In this document: positions 39,456-51,118 of the stretch, in pieces
Layout: every line of letters starts with the position of its first letter
Position numbering within the stretch: position 1 is the stretch's first letter
Assembly (NCBI RefSeq): GCF_027947575.1
Contig: NZ_CP116256.1
Coordinates: 1,922,001 to 1,986,000, forward strand
Source of the DNA: Streptomyces rubrogriseus
GTDB taxonomy: Bacteria > Actinomycetota > Actinomycetes > Streptomycetales > Streptomycetaceae
Length of the DNA stretch: 64,000 nt
Reading direction: 5' to 3'
Made by a program: the position numbers and the translations under genes
The notes under the pieces: generated by a model
Told to the model about the DNA's origin: nothing
Seen by the model: only the letters and a program-made list of their open reading frames with translations
Database searches by the model: none

Positions 39456-40652
39456 ATGCCGTTGACCCCCGAGGACGTGCGGAACAAGCAGTTCACGACC
39501 GTCCGCCTCCGAGAAGGCTATGACGAGGACGAGGTCGATGCCTTCCTCGACGAGGTCGAAGCCGAACTGACCCGACTGCTCCGCGAGAACGAGGACCTGC
39601 GCGCCAAGCTGGCCGCGGCCACGCGTGCGGCCGCGCAGAACCAGCAGAACATGCGCAAGCCTCCGGAACCTCCGCAGGATCAGCAGCACCAGCAGGGTCC
39701 GCCGCAGCACCAGCAGGGCCCGCCGCAGCAGGGCGGTATGCCCCAGCAGGGCATGCGAGGTCCCGGCGCTCCGGTGCCCGCCGGCATATCGGGCCCGCCG
39801 CAGCAGCAGATGGGTGGCCCCATGGGTGGTCCGCCCCAGCTGCCGAGCGGTGCCCCGCAGCTGCCCGCCGGCCCCGGCGGACAGGGTGGCCCGCAGGGTC
39901 CCGGCCCGATGGGTCAGGGTCCGGGGCCGATGGGCCAGGGCCCGGGTCCGATGCAGGGCCAGATGGGTCCCGGTCCGATGGGCGGCCCCATGGGCGGTCC
40001 GCAGGGCCCCGGTGGCCCTGGTGGTCCCGGCATGCCCGGTCAGGGCGGCCCCGGCGGCGACAGCGCCGCGCGCGTGCTGTCGCTGGCTCAGCAGACCGCC
40101 GACCAGGCGATCGCCGAGGCCCGTTCCGAGGCCAACAAGATCGTCGGCGAGGCCCGTTCGCGTGCCGAGGGTCTGGAGCGGGACGCCCGTGCCAAGGCGG
40201 ACGCCCTGGAGCGGGACGCGCAGGAGAAGCACCGCGTCGCGATGGGCTCCCTGGAGTCCGCCCGCGCCACGCTGGAGCGCAAGGTCGAGGACCTGCGGGG
40301 CTTCGAGCGCGAGTACCGGACGCGACTGAAGTCGTACCTGGAGTCGCAGCTGCGCCAGTTGGAGACCCAGGCCGACGACTCGCTCGCCCCGCCGCGGACG
40401 CCCGCGACCGCCTCTCTGCCGCCGTCCCCGGCGCCCTCGATGGCACCGGCCGGCGCGAGCGCTCCGTCCTACGGCGGCAACCAATCGATGGGCAGCGGCC
40501 CGGGCCAGTCCGGTCCGTCCTACGGCGGCCAGCAGCAGATGTCGCCCGCGATGACCCAGCCGATGGCACCGGTGCGGCCGCAGGGGCCGTCGCCGATGGG
40601 GCAGGCGCCCTCGCCGATGCGCGGGTTCCTGATCGACGAGGACGACAACTGA
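39456..40652 (+). CDS. divIVA: Polar growth determinant DivIVA (Wag31-like)
   Basis: A 398-residue coiled-coil protein that marks the hyphal tips and directs polar wall synthesis. The N-terminal lipid-binding domain ([20 protein letters not shown], then [20 protein letters not shown]) is followed by a Pro/Gln/Gly/Met-rich low-complexity insert (residues about 65-208, with repeated GPM, PQG and GPG units). The main coiled coil runs over residues about 211-310 ([20 protein letters not shown] onward), and a disordered tail ends [18 protein letters not shown] precedes the ATG. A strong terminator follows. Confidence 0.96.
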   Translation: MPLTPEDVRNKQFTTVRLREGYDEDEVDAFLDEVEAELTRLLRENEDLRAKLAAATRAAAQNQQNMRKPPEPPQDQQHQQGPPQHQQGPPQQGGMPQQGMRGPGAPVPAGISGPPQQQMGGPMGGPPQLPSGAPQLPAGPGGQGGPQGPGPMGQGPGPMGQGPGPMQGQMGPGPMGGPMGGPQGPGGPGGPGMPGQGGPGGDSAARVLSLAQQTADQAIAEARSEANKIVGEARSRAEGLERDARAKADALERDAQEKHRVAMGSLESARATLERKVEDLRGFEREYRTRLKSYLESQLRQLETQADDSLAPPRTPATASLPPSPAPSMAPAGASAPSYGGNQSMGSGPGQSGPSYGGQQQMSPAMTQPMAPVRPQGPSPMGQAPSPMRGFLIDEDDN

Positions 40653-40684
40653 TCTGTAGTACGGCGTAGCCTTCGGCAACGTTC

Positions 40685-40721
40685 AGGGCGGGCCCCGGGT
40701 TTCTGACCCGGGGCCCGCCCT
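40685..40721 (+). terminator. Terminator closing the dcw cluster after divIVA
   Basis: A perfect 16-bp stem, AGGGCGGGCCCCGGGT with its complement, encloses a TTCTG loop and is followed by TTGTGT. It starts 32 bases after the divIVA stop. Confidence 0.9.
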
Positions 40722-40750
40722 TGTGTCTACGCAGCCTGCGGGCAGTCGTG

Positions 40751-40790
40751 CCTCCCCCAGTGCCTGAACGGCCTGGGAGGTACCCCCAGG
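40751..40790. repeat. Intergenic element with GGAGGTACCCC core, copy 2
   Basis: CCTGGG and CCCAGG arms surround AGGTACC, preceded by CCTCCCCCAGTGCCTGAACGG. The 11-bp core at 40776-40786 matches the one at 21488-21498. It lies between the divIVA and ileS terminators. Confidence 0.45.
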
Positions 40791-40862
40791 CGGCACGGGT
40801 GGGCGCAGCGGCACCCGGCAAGCGCCGGTGCGCGAACCCCGCCCTCGGCCCACACCGACGGA

Positions 40863-40913
40863 CAGCACTGGGCCCGGCGCCCCTCGCGTGAGGGAGGCCG
40901 GGCCCAGGTGCTG
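40863..40913 (-). terminator. Terminator of ileS
   Basis: A long hairpin begins 7 bases beyond the ileS stop. CAGCAC-TGGGCCCGGC pairs with GCCGGGCCCA-G-GTGCTG with one bulged base, and an inner CCCTC/GAGGG stem closes on GCGT. Confidence 0.85.
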
Positions 40914-40920
40914 CCAGGGG

Positions 40921-44064
<3,144 letters not shown>

Positions 44065-44071
44065 CAGCGAG

Positions 44072-44300
44072 CTTCCTCCGGCGGACGTGCTGCCTTCCGT
44101 CGGAGGGACGAGAGCCGTGCTCCCGCGGTACCACCCTCCTTGGCCCGGCCGGTGCGTCGTGTGCTCCGGCGAGCCCCCTCATTGGGGTCGCGAGCCGGTT
44201 CTACTCACCGTGACCGTTCTGCCACGGCTTTCTTCCGGCGACTCCGGGGTGATCTTCGCGTCGCGCTCGCCCCCGGGCTCACACCGTCCCCGGGTCGCTC
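44072..44300 (-). promoter_or_regulatory. T-box riboswitch of ileS (translational, actinobacterial type)
   Basis: Read on the minus strand, the leader has the T-box core GGTGGTACCGCG at 44124-44135, which binds the tRNA acceptor end. An ATC triplet at 44251-44253 sits in a bulge-like AGATCACC context and is a candidate Ile specifier codon. CCTCCG (minus strand, plus 44101-44106) can pair with CGGAGG (plus 44075-44080), which contains the ileS SD. This predicts that uncharged tRNA-Ile frees the ribosome site. A TACACT at 44351-44356 may be the promoter -10. Confidence 0.88.
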
Positions 44301-44345
44301 TGGGCTGCTGACGCCGCTACTCGTCCCCATCCATGCCTTTCGCTG

Positions 44346-44618
44346 CGCCCAGTGTACGGCGCCGCGCGGACAACGGCCGACCGGTTTCGGCGTGACCCGA
44401 ATACCGCCGTCCGGGGGTCGGTCCCCGCACGTGCGGCCCGGGGGGCGTTCCGGCGGATTACCGGGCGGGGAGCTGGGCACAACGCATGCATGCTCGCCGC
44501 GTGGCGCACGGTGGGCGGGCGAATCGGGCGGCGTGCCCCGTTGCCGCGGGACCGGAGTCGATTTATCGTCCCAGCACGATTCGCGCGCAAGATCACAATA
44601 TGTGAAGGGGCCGCGGCC
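44346..44618. other. Intergenic region between the ileS leader and the DksA-like gene, with a 13-bp palindrome
   Basis: No gene is seen. It should contain the divergent promoters of ileS and the DksA/TraR-type gene. A perfect palindrome, TCACA-ATA-TGTGA, at 44593-44605 is AT-rich in a GC-rich setting and lies 13 bases before the start at 44619, immediately upstream of the SD-like GAAGGGG. Confidence 0.5.
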
Positions 44619-45356
44619 ATGGTGGCGAAGAAGAAGACGACGGCCGCGAAACAGGGCGCCGCCGAGGAGAGCGCCGCCGAGCAGGACCCGGCGAGGAAGA
44701 AGGCGGCAGAGAAGACCGCGGCGAAGCAGAACCCGGCAAGGAAGACCGCGGCGAAGAAGAGCCCGGCAGAGAAGACCGCGGCGAAGAAGAGCACGGCGAA
44801 GAAGAGCACGGCGAAGAAGAGCACGGCCAAGAAAGTGGGCGCGGCCGAGGCCGCGGAGCAGACGGGAGCCACGACGGTGGTTGCGAAGAAGACTCCTGGC
44901 ACGGCCACGGCGGCCAAGACCGCTGTTCCCAAGGCCCGCGGCACCGCCGCCGCGGACCCCGGCGACCTCGCGGTACGCCCCGGCGAGGAACCCTGGACCC
45001 CGGAAGAGGTCGAGGAGGCGCGCGGCGAGCTGCAGTCCGAGGCCGACCGGCTGCGCACCGAGATCGACACCTCCGAGCGGTCGTTGCAGGGCATGATGCG
45101 GGACTCCGGCGACGGCGCGGGCGACGACGAGGCGGACACCGGCAGCAAGAACATCACGCGCGAGCACGAACTGGCGCTGGCCGCCACCGCGCGCGAGGTG
45201 CTGACCCAGACCGAGCGAGCCCTGGAACGCCTGGACGCGGGCACCTACGGCCTGTGCGAGAACTGCGGCAACCCGATCGGCAAGGCGCGGATGCAGGCCT
45301 TCCCGCGGGCCACCCTGTGCGTCGAGTGCAAGCAGAAGCAGGAGCGCCGGTACTGA
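44619..45356 (+). CDS. DksA/TraR-type zinc-finger protein with histone H1-like Lys/Ala repeat tail
   Basis: A 245-residue protein. Residues 1-115 are Lys/Ala-rich with AAKK-type repeats, including three perfect 15-bp tandem DNA units at 44781-44825 encoding AKKST. The C-terminal half is of the DksA/TraR group: a helical hairpin (EVEEARGELQSEADRLRTEI to ALERLDAGTYG) and a zinc finger with Cys-x2-Cys in LCENCGNP and LCVECKQK. DksA-like proteins bind RNA polymerase. The basic tail suggests additional DNA binding, as in actinobacterial histone-like proteins. The ATG follows GAAGGGG. Confidence 0.87.
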   Translation: MVAKKKTTAAKQGAAEESAAEQDPARKKAAEKTAAKQNPARKTAAKKSPAEKTAAKKSTAKKSTAKKSTAKKVGAAEAAEQTGATTVVAKKTPGTATAAKTAVPKARGTAAADPGDLAVRPGEEPWTPEEVEEARGELQSEADRLRTEIDTSERSLQGMMRDSGDGAGDDEADTGSKNITREHELALAATAREVLTQTERALERLDAGTYGLCENCGNPIGKARMQAFPRATLCVECKQKQERRY

Positions 45357-45424
45357 GCCGCAGCCGGGACGGGAAGTGTGCCGTACCCTCGTGCTCAGTC
45401 AAGGACCTAGGCTGAGGGACTCAC

Positions 45425-46039
45425 GTGGCAGAGGCGGAGCGCATCATCGGTACTCCGGACACCCCGGACGCGGCGGGGGAGGGGCAGGAGCGGCCCGACG
45501 CCGAGCCGGAGCGGGAGCAGCAGGAGCAGGAGCAGGCTCCTGAGCGCACTCGGGGCAAGCGGCGGGTCGCCGTGCTGTTCGCGGTCGCCCTGTTCGCGTA
45601 CCTGCTCGACCTGGGCAGCAAGATGCTGGTGGTCGCCAAGCTGGAGCACCACGAGCCGATCGAGATTATCGGCGACTGGCTGCGGTTCGCCGCGATCCGC
45701 AACGCGGGTGCGGCCTTCGGCTTCGGCGAGGCGTTCACGATCATCTTCACGGTGATCGCCGCCGCCGTGATCGTCGTGATCGCCCGCCTCGCTCGCAAGC
45801 TGCACAGCCTGCCCTGGGCGATCGCGCTCGGCCTGCTGCTCGGCGGTGCCCTCGGCAACCTCACCGACCGGATCTTCCGTGCTCCCGGGGTCTTCGAGGG
45901 CGCGGTCGTGGACTTCATCGCGCCCAAGCACTTCGCCGTCTTCAACCTCGCCGACTCGGCGATCGTGTGCGGCGGCATCCTGATCGTGATCCTCTCCTTC
46001 CGGGGCCTGGACCCGGACGGGACCGTCCACAAGGACTGA
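45425..46039 (+). CDS. lspA: Lipoprotein signal peptidase (signal peptidase II)
   Basis: A 204-residue membrane aspartyl protease that removes signal peptides from diacylglyceryl-prolipoproteins. A Glu/Gln-rich cytoplasmic N-terminus of about 45 residues is longer than in most LspA. Four membrane helices follow. Catalytic Asp residues lie in [10 protein letters not shown] and [17 protein letters not shown] is the other conserved segment. The GTG at 45425 has GAGGGA upstream. DnaA-box-like sites start in its last codons. Confidence 0.95.
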   Translation: MAEAERIIGTPDTPDAAGEGQERPDAEPEREQQEQEQAPERTRGKRRVAVLFAVALFAYLLDLGSKMLVVAKLEHHEPIEIIGDWLRFAAIRNAGAAFGFGEAFTIIFTVIAAAVIVVIARLARKLHSLPWAIALGLLLGGALGNLTDRIFRAPGVFEGAVVDFIAPKHFAVFNLADSAIVCGGILIVILSFRGLDPDGTVHKD

Positions 46040-46096
46040 CCCCGCCGGTCCGGCCGTCCACAGGCGCCGGTTGTCCGCAGGGACCGGTTGTCCACA
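46024..46096. promoter_or_regulatory. Cluster of four DnaA-box-like sequences
   Basis: On the plus strand CCGTCCACA occurs at 46024 (inside the lspA 3' end) and again at 46054, followed by TTGTCCGCA at 46071 and a perfect TTGTCCACA at 46088. The last two lie in an exact 17-bp tandem repeat (46067-46083 and 46084-46100, one mismatch). The cluster is directly upstream of rluD. Confidence 0.5.
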
Positions 46097-46147
46097 GGGA
46101 CCGGGCGCGCGTTCGGGAGTGTCCGGTCCGTCCGGCATACTCGACGG

Positions 46148-47092
46148 GTGAGCACGATTCCCGAGATCCGTACCCTGCCCGTGCCGGACGGCCTGGAGGG
46201 CGAGCGCGTCGACGCCGCCATCTCCCGCATGTTCGGCTTCTCCCGTACCAAGGCCGCGGAGCTCGCCGCGGCGGGCAAGGTGCAGGTCGACGGATCGGTG
46301 GTCGGCAAGTCCGAGCGCGTCCACGGCGGTGCCTGGCTCGAGGTCGAGATGCCGCAGGCGCCCGCGCCCGTGCAGGTGGTCGCCCAGCCCGTCGAGGGCA
46401 TGGAGATCGTGCACGACGACGAGGACGTGGTGGTCGTCGTCAAGCCCGTCGGCGTCGCCGCGCACCCGTCCCCCGGTTGGAACGGGCCGACCGTCATCGG
46501 CGGGCTGGCCGCCGCCGGGTACCGCATCTCGACGTCCGGTGCCGCCGAGCGCCAGGGCATCGTGCACCGCCTCGACGTCGGCACCTCCGGCCTGATGGCG
46601 GTGGCCAAGTCGGAGCGCGCCTACACCTCGCTCAAGCGCCAGTTCAAGGAGCGCACGGTCGACAAGCGCTACCACACGCTCGTACAGGGCCACCCCGACC
46701 CGACCAGCGGCACCATCGACGCCCCCATCGGCCGCCACCCGCAGCACGACTACAAGTGGGCCGTCACCGCCGAGGGCAAGCCCTCCGTCACGCACTACGA
46801 CCTCATCGAGGCCTTCCGTGCCGCCTCCCTGCTGGACGTGAAGCTGGAGACCGGCCGCACCCACCAGATCCGCGTCCACATGGCAGCCCACCGCCACCCC
46901 TGCGTCGGCGACCTGACCTACGGCGCGGACCCCACCCTCGCCAAGCGGCTGCGGCTGACCCGCCAGTGGCTGCACGCCGTGCGGCTCGGCTTCGAGCACC
47001 CCGGCACCGGCGACTGGGTGGAGTACGCCAGCGAATACCCCGAGGACCTCCAGCAGGCCCTCGACCTGGTCCGCGAGGAGACCTACGGATGA
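46148..47092 (+). CDS. Ribosomal large subunit pseudouridine synthase, RluD family
   Basis: A 314-residue pseudouridine synthase. An N-terminal S4 RNA-binding domain ([29 protein letters not shown]) precedes the catalytic domain with [13 protein letters not shown], whose Asp is the nucleophile, and later [15 protein letters not shown] and [10 protein letters not shown]. The likely substrate is 23S rRNA helix 69. The GTG at 46148 lacks an SD and is preceded by CATACT at 46136-46141, so a leaderless mRNA is plausible. The stop overlaps the next gene (ATGA). Confidence 0.92.
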   Translation: MSTIPEIRTLPVPDGLEGERVDAAISRMFGFSRTKAAELAAAGKVQVDGSVVGKSERVHGGAWLEVEMPQAPAPVQVVAQPVEGMEIVHDDEDVVVVVKPVGVAAHPSPGWNGPTVIGGLAAAGYRISTSGAAERQGIVHRLDVGTSGLMAVAKSERAYTSLKRQFKERTVDKRYHTLVQGHPDPTSGTIDAPIGRHPQHDYKWAVTAEGKPSVTHYDLIEAFRAASLLDVKLETGRTHQIRVHMAAHRHPCVGDLTYGADPTLAKRLRLTRQWLHAVRLGFEHPGTGDWVEYASEYPEDLQQALDLVREETYG

Positions 47093-47577
47093 GCGGGCCG
47101 AGCCGGGCCCCGGCCGCCTACGAGGTGCGCGTCGCCGAGGACCCCGCCGACCGCGAGGCCTGCTTCGCCGTGCGCAAGGACGTCTTCGTCGCCGAGCAGA
47201 AGGTCCCCGAGGACATCGAGTACGACGTCTACGACGACGACGCGGTGCACGTCCTCGCGATCCGGGCGGACGGCGTGCCGCTCGGCACCGGCCGGCTGCT
47301 GCACGGCGCGGCCGCCGCCGCGAAGAACGGCGACGGCGACCCGGCCGTCGGCTCCCTGGGGCGGCTCGCGGTGACCGCCGCGGCCCGCGGCCGGGGCGTC
47401 GGGGCCGCGCTGGTCCAGGCCGTCGAGGAGGCGGCCCGCGCACGGGGACTCACCGCCGTGGACCTGCACGCGCAGACCCACGCCCTGGGATTTTACGAAC
47501 GTCTGGGGTACCAGGCCTACGGACCCGAGTTCCCGGACGCCGGGATTCCGCACCGCGCGATGCGGCGAGCCCTGTAG
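47089..47577 (+). CDS. GNAT-family N-acetyltransferase (ElaA-like)
   Basis: A 162-residue acetyltransferase. The acetyl-CoA pyrophosphate loop is the [11 protein letters not shown] segment after LGRLAVT, and the C-terminal [16 protein letters not shown] is the typical GNAT substrate/CoA strand; the N-terminal [22 protein letters not shown] is ElaA-like. It overlaps the rluD stop by four bases, so it is cotranslated with it. The substrate is unknown. Confidence 0.88.
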   Translation: MSGPSRAPAAYEVRVAEDPADREACFAVRKDVFVAEQKVPEDIEYDVYDDDAVHVLAIRADGVPLGTGRLLHGAAAAAKNGDGDPAVGSLGRLAVTAAARGRGVGAALVQAVEEAARARGLTAVDLHAQTHALGFYERLGYQAYGPEFPDAGIPHRAMRRAL

Positions 47578-47665
47578 CCGGGGCGGCGAACGGGCTGGTG
47601 AGACCGGTCGCGTGGCACGCTTGAGGTCCGCCGTGTAACGCCGAGACCCCACCGGAGCGGTGACC

Positions 47666-49252
47666 GTGGATCAGCTGGCCCTGTTGTTCATGCTGTTGCT
47701 CGGGGCCCTGCTGAGCGTCCCGATCGGTGCCCGGCTCGGGCTGCCGGCGCCGGTGCTGATGACGCTCCTCGGGATCGTCCTGGCGCTGCTCGACTTCGTG
47801 CCCAACGTCGACATCCCGCCCGAGCTGATCCTGCCCGCGCTGCTGCCGCCGCTGCTGTACGCCGCCGTGCGGCGCACCTCCTGGCGGCAGTTCGCGGCCA
47901 ACAAGCGTCCCATCTTCCTGCTGGCCGTCGCGCTGGTCTTCGTCACCATGGTCTGCGTGGCGTCCGTGGCCCACGCGATCGTGCCGGGGCTGCCGCTCGC
48001 CGCCGCCTTCGCGCTGGGAGCGCTGGTGGCGCCGCCCGACCCGGTCGCCGCGACCGCCGTCGCCGGGCAACTGGGGCTGCCGCGCCGCCTGGTGTCCATC
48101 CTGGAGGGCGAGGGGCTCTTCAACGACGTGACGGCCATCGTCCTGTACCACGTGGCCATCGCCGCGGCGGTCGGCGGCTCCTTCTCGCCGTGGAAGGCGG
48201 GGTTCGACCTCGTGCTGTCCGCCGTCGTCGCCGTCGCGATCGGACTTGCCCTCGGCTGGGGCTCCAACAAGCTCATGAGCGTGCTGGGCGACCCGACGCT
48301 CCAGATCGGGCTGACCCTGCTGGTGCCGTTCGTGAGCTACGTCGCCGCCGACGAACTGCACGGCTCGGGCGTGCTCGCCGTGCTCACCACCGCCATGTTC
48401 CTCGCCGAGTACGCCTCGGACGCCGACGACGTGATGACCCGGCTCGGCGGCCACACCGTCTGGGACGTGGTCGACACCCTGGTCACCGGGGTGGCCTTCG
48501 GCCTGATCGGACTGGAGCTGCACAACGCCGTGCGCACCGCCTCCGGCCGGTGGACCGAGCTGCTCGGCTGGGCGGCGGCGATCCTCGTCGTCGTCGTCCT
48601 GGTCCGGCTGCTGTACCTGCTGCCGGCCACCTGGCTGACCCAGCGGCTGCACGCCAGGCGCGACCAGGACGAGGACATCCCGACGAGCTGGCGCGAGACC
48701 GTGGTCATGTGGTGGGCCGGGATGCGCGGCGTGGCCTCCGTCGCGCTGGCCCTGGCGATCCCGCTGGAGACGGACGACGGGGCGCCCTTCCCGCACCGGG
48801 ACGAGATCGTCTTCATCGCGTTCGGAGTGATCATGGGCACGCTGCTGCTGCAGGGGCTGACGCTGCCCTGGCTGGTCGGCCGGCTCGGGGTCCGGGCGGA
48901 CACCGAGCGGGAGCAGGAGTTCGAGCGCGACCTGGCCCTCCGGGCGGCCCGGGCGGCCAAGCAGCGGCTCAAGGAGATCGAGTCGGTGGAGGAGCTGCCG
49001 GAGGAGCTGTCCGAGCAGATGCTGCGGCGCGCCTTCGACATCGGCGTACGCATCAGCCCGGACCTCGGGGACGAGGAGCGGCGGGAGGCGCAGGAGCAGC
49101 GGGCCCGGCGGTTCAAACGGGTCCGGCGCATCCAGGGCGAGATGCTGAGCGCCGCCCGGCACGAGGTGCTGGCCGCCCGCAGCGAACCCGGCGCCGACCC
49201 GGAGATCGTCGACCGGGTCCTGCGCCACCTGGACGTGCGCAGCCTGCGCTGA
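47666..49252 (+). CDS. Na+/H+ antiporter, CPA1 family
   Basis: A 528-residue transporter with about twelve membrane helices. Family motifs are LPALLPPLLYAAV, ALVAPPDPVAATAV and the ion-binding LEGEGLFNDVTAIVLY, with WWAGMRGVASVALALAIP in the second half. A cytoplasmic C-terminal tail of about 110 residues is charged and helical. The GTG at 47666 was chosen for its GGAG spacing; a GTG at 47660 is possible. It ends 21 bases from the convergent MscS gene. A role in pH or sodium homeostasis is expected. Confidence 0.9.
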   Translation: MDQLALLFMLLLGALLSVPIGARLGLPAPVLMTLLGIVLALLDFVPNVDIPPELILPALLPPLLYAAVRRTSWRQFAANKRPIFLLAVALVFVTMVCVASVAHAIVPGLPLAAAFALGALVAPPDPVAATAVAGQLGLPRRLVSILEGEGLFNDVTAIVLYHVAIAAAVGGSFSPWKAGFDLVLSAVVAVAIGLALGWGSNKLMSVLGDPTLQIGLTLLVPFVSYVAADELHGSGVLAVLTTAMFLAEYASDADDVMTRLGGHTVWDVVDTLVTGVAFGLIGLELHNAVRTASGRWTELLGWAAAILVVVVLVRLLYLLPATWLTQRLHARRDQDEDIPTSWRETVVMWWAGMRGVASVALALAIPLETDDGAPFPHRDEIVFIAFGVIMGTLLLQGLTLPWLVGRLGVRADTEREQEFERDLALRAARAAKQRLKEIESVEELPEELSEQMLRRAFDIGVRISPDLGDEERREAQEQRARRFKRVRRIQGEMLSAARHEVLAARSEPGADPEIVDRVLRHLDVRSLR

Positions 49253-49273
49253 CCCCGGCGCGCGACCGCGCGG

Positions 49274-50422
49274 TCACAGGCTCTTGGCGGGGCGGCCCGG
49301 GAATCGGCGGGCTTCCCCGTCGGAGGAGCGGCCGGCGGCCGGGTCCGGGGCGTGGCGGGCGTGCGGGAAGCCGTCGTGGGACGGGCGCAGGGCCGCGTCC
49401 GCCGTGTTGACCCGGGGCAGCGCGTACGGGTGCTCGTCGGCCAGCCAACGGAGCATCCCCTCGCGGACCGTGACCCGCACCGTCCAGATGTCGTCCGCGT
49501 CCTTCGCCGTCACCAGGGCCCGCACCTCCATGGTGGTCGGGGTGGTGTCGGTGACGGTCAGGTTGTAGTTGCGCCCGTCCCAGGCCGGGCACTCGCGCAG
49601 GATGTCGCGCAGCCGCGCGCGCATCAGGTCCATCGGCGCCGAGTGGTCGAGGTGCCAGAACACGGTTCCGGTCATCTGCGGGGTGCCGCGCGACCAGTTC
49701 TCGAACGGCTTGGAGGTGAAGTACGACACCGGCATCGTGATCCGGCGCTCGTCCCAGGTACGCACGCTCAGATACGTCAGCGTGATCTCCTCGACGGTGC
49801 CCCACTCGCCGTCCACCACGACCGTGTCGCCCATGCGCACCATGTCGCCGAAGGCGATCTGGAACCCCGCGAACAGATTGCCCAGCGTGGACTGGGCCGC
49901 CACACCGGCGACGATGCCGATGATGCCGGCCGAGGCCAGCAGCGAGGCGCCCGCCGCCCGCATCGCCGGGAACGTCAGCAGCATCGAGGACACCGCGACC
50001 ACGCCCACGACCGCCGTGACCACCCTCATGATCAAAGACACCTGGGTCCGCACCCGCCGGACCCGGGCCGGGTCCCGTTCGGCGTGGGCGTGCGCGTAAC
50101 GGGAGTAGGACGTCTCGACGACCGCCGCGGCGATCCGGACCACCAGCCAGGCCGCCGAGCCGATCAGCAGCAGGGTCAGCGTCCGGCCGACCCCGGTCCG
50201 GTGCTCGGGGAACACCCCGGCCTCGACGTAGGACCCTCTCAGCAGGCCCGCGCAGAGCACGATCTGGTAGGGCACGCGGGCGCGCCGCAGCAGCCCCCAC
50301 AGCGGTGTCTCCGGGTGGCGTCCGTCGGCCTTGCGCAGCAGCAGGTCGGTGGCCCAGCCGATGACCACGGTCAGCAGTACCGAGCCGCCGACCACGATCA
50401 GCGGGCGGAGTATCGTCTCCAT
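49274..50422 (-). CDS. MscS-family small-conductance mechanosensitive channel
   Basis: A 382-residue membrane protein. Several N-terminal helices are followed by the pore helix AGASLLASAGIIGIVAGVAA and AQSTLGNLFAGFQIAFGDMV, the MscS signature. The beta domain, DTVVVDGEWGTVEEITLTYL, and a cytoplasmic alpha/beta vestibule come next, then a short disordered tail. The ATG at 50422 begins METILRPLIVV. It protects against osmotic downshock. Divergent from the hydrolase at 50528. Confidence 0.92.
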   Translation of the reverse strand: METILRPLIVVGGSVLLTVVIGWATDLLLRKADGRHPETPLWGLLRRARVPYQIVLCAGLLRGSYVEAGVFPEHRTGVGRTLTLLLIGSAAWLVVRIAAAVVETSYSRYAHAHAERDPARVRRVRTQVSLIMRVVTAVVGVVAVSSMLLTFPAMRAAGASLLASAGIIGIVAGVAAQSTLGNLFAGFQIAFGDMVRMGDTVVVDGEWGTVEEITLTYLSVRTWDERRITMPVSYFTSKPFENWSRGTPQMTGTVFWHLDHSAPMDLMRARLRDILRECPAWDGRNYNLTVTDTTPTTMEVRALVTAKDADDIWTVRVTVREGMLRWLADEHPYALPRVNTADAALRPSHDGFPHARHAPDPAAGRSSDGEARRFPGRPAKSL

Positions 50423-50527
50423 CCCTCGAACGTAACCGGCCGCGCGGTGCTGTGAACCTGTGAGGTATCTCCCGCCCGGGGTATCGCCGGGCGCGGGTCT
50501 GTCACACCCGGCTGGCACCATGGCCCC

Positions 50528-51118
50528 ATGAACATCGTGCTCTTTCACTCGACCCTCGGCCCGAGGCCCGCGGTGCGGCAGGCCGCCGACCGGCTGCGCG
50601 ACGCCGGGCACCAGGTGTGGACCCCGGACCTCTTCGAGGGCCGTACCTTCGACTCGGTCGAGGAGGGCATGGCCCATCAGGACGGGATCGGCCGGGAGGA
50701 GCTGCTGAAGCGGGCGGTGCTGGCCGCCGCGCCCTACTCGGAGCGCGGGCTGGTGTACGCCGGGTTCTCGCTCGGCGCCTCGATCGCCCAGACCCTCGCC
50801 CTCGGCGACCACCGGGCGCGCGGGCTGCTGCTCCTGCACGGCACTTCGGACCTCGCGGCCAACGCCTCGGTCGACGAGCTGCCGGTCCAGCTGCACGTGG
50901 CCGAGCCGGACCCCTTCGAGACGGACGACTGGCTCAGCGCCTGGTATCTGCAGATGGGCCGGATCGGCGCCGACGTCGAGGTGCACAGATATCCCGGCGC
51001 CGGTCACCTGTACACCGACCCGGGGCTGGACGACTACGACGCGGAGGCGGCCGAGGCCACCTGGCGGGTGGCGCTCGGCTTCCTCGAGTCCCTCCAGGAG
51101 GCTCAGGCGGGGGAGTAG
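50528..51118 (+). CDS. Dienelactone hydrolase-family alpha/beta hydrolase
   Basis: A 196-residue hydrolase. The N-terminal strand [20 protein letters not shown] starts the fold. The nucleophile elbow is YAGFSLGAS, where Ser replaces the Cys of classical dienelactone hydrolase, and the catalytic His is in [10 protein letters not shown]. The acidic residue is probably in the VAEPDPFE loop. The substrate is unknown. No SD is visible. Its 3' end overlaps the convergent phoD gene by 16 bp. Confidence 0.85.
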   Translation: MNIVLFHSTLGPRPAVRQAADRLRDAGHQVWTPDLFEGRTFDSVEEGMAHQDGIGREELLKRAVLAAAPYSERGLVYAGFSLGASIAQTLALGDHRARGLLLLHGTSDLAANASVDELPVQLHVAEPDPFETDDWLSAWYLQMGRIGADVEVHRYPGAGHLYTDPGLDDYDAEAAEATWRVALGFLESLQEAQAGE

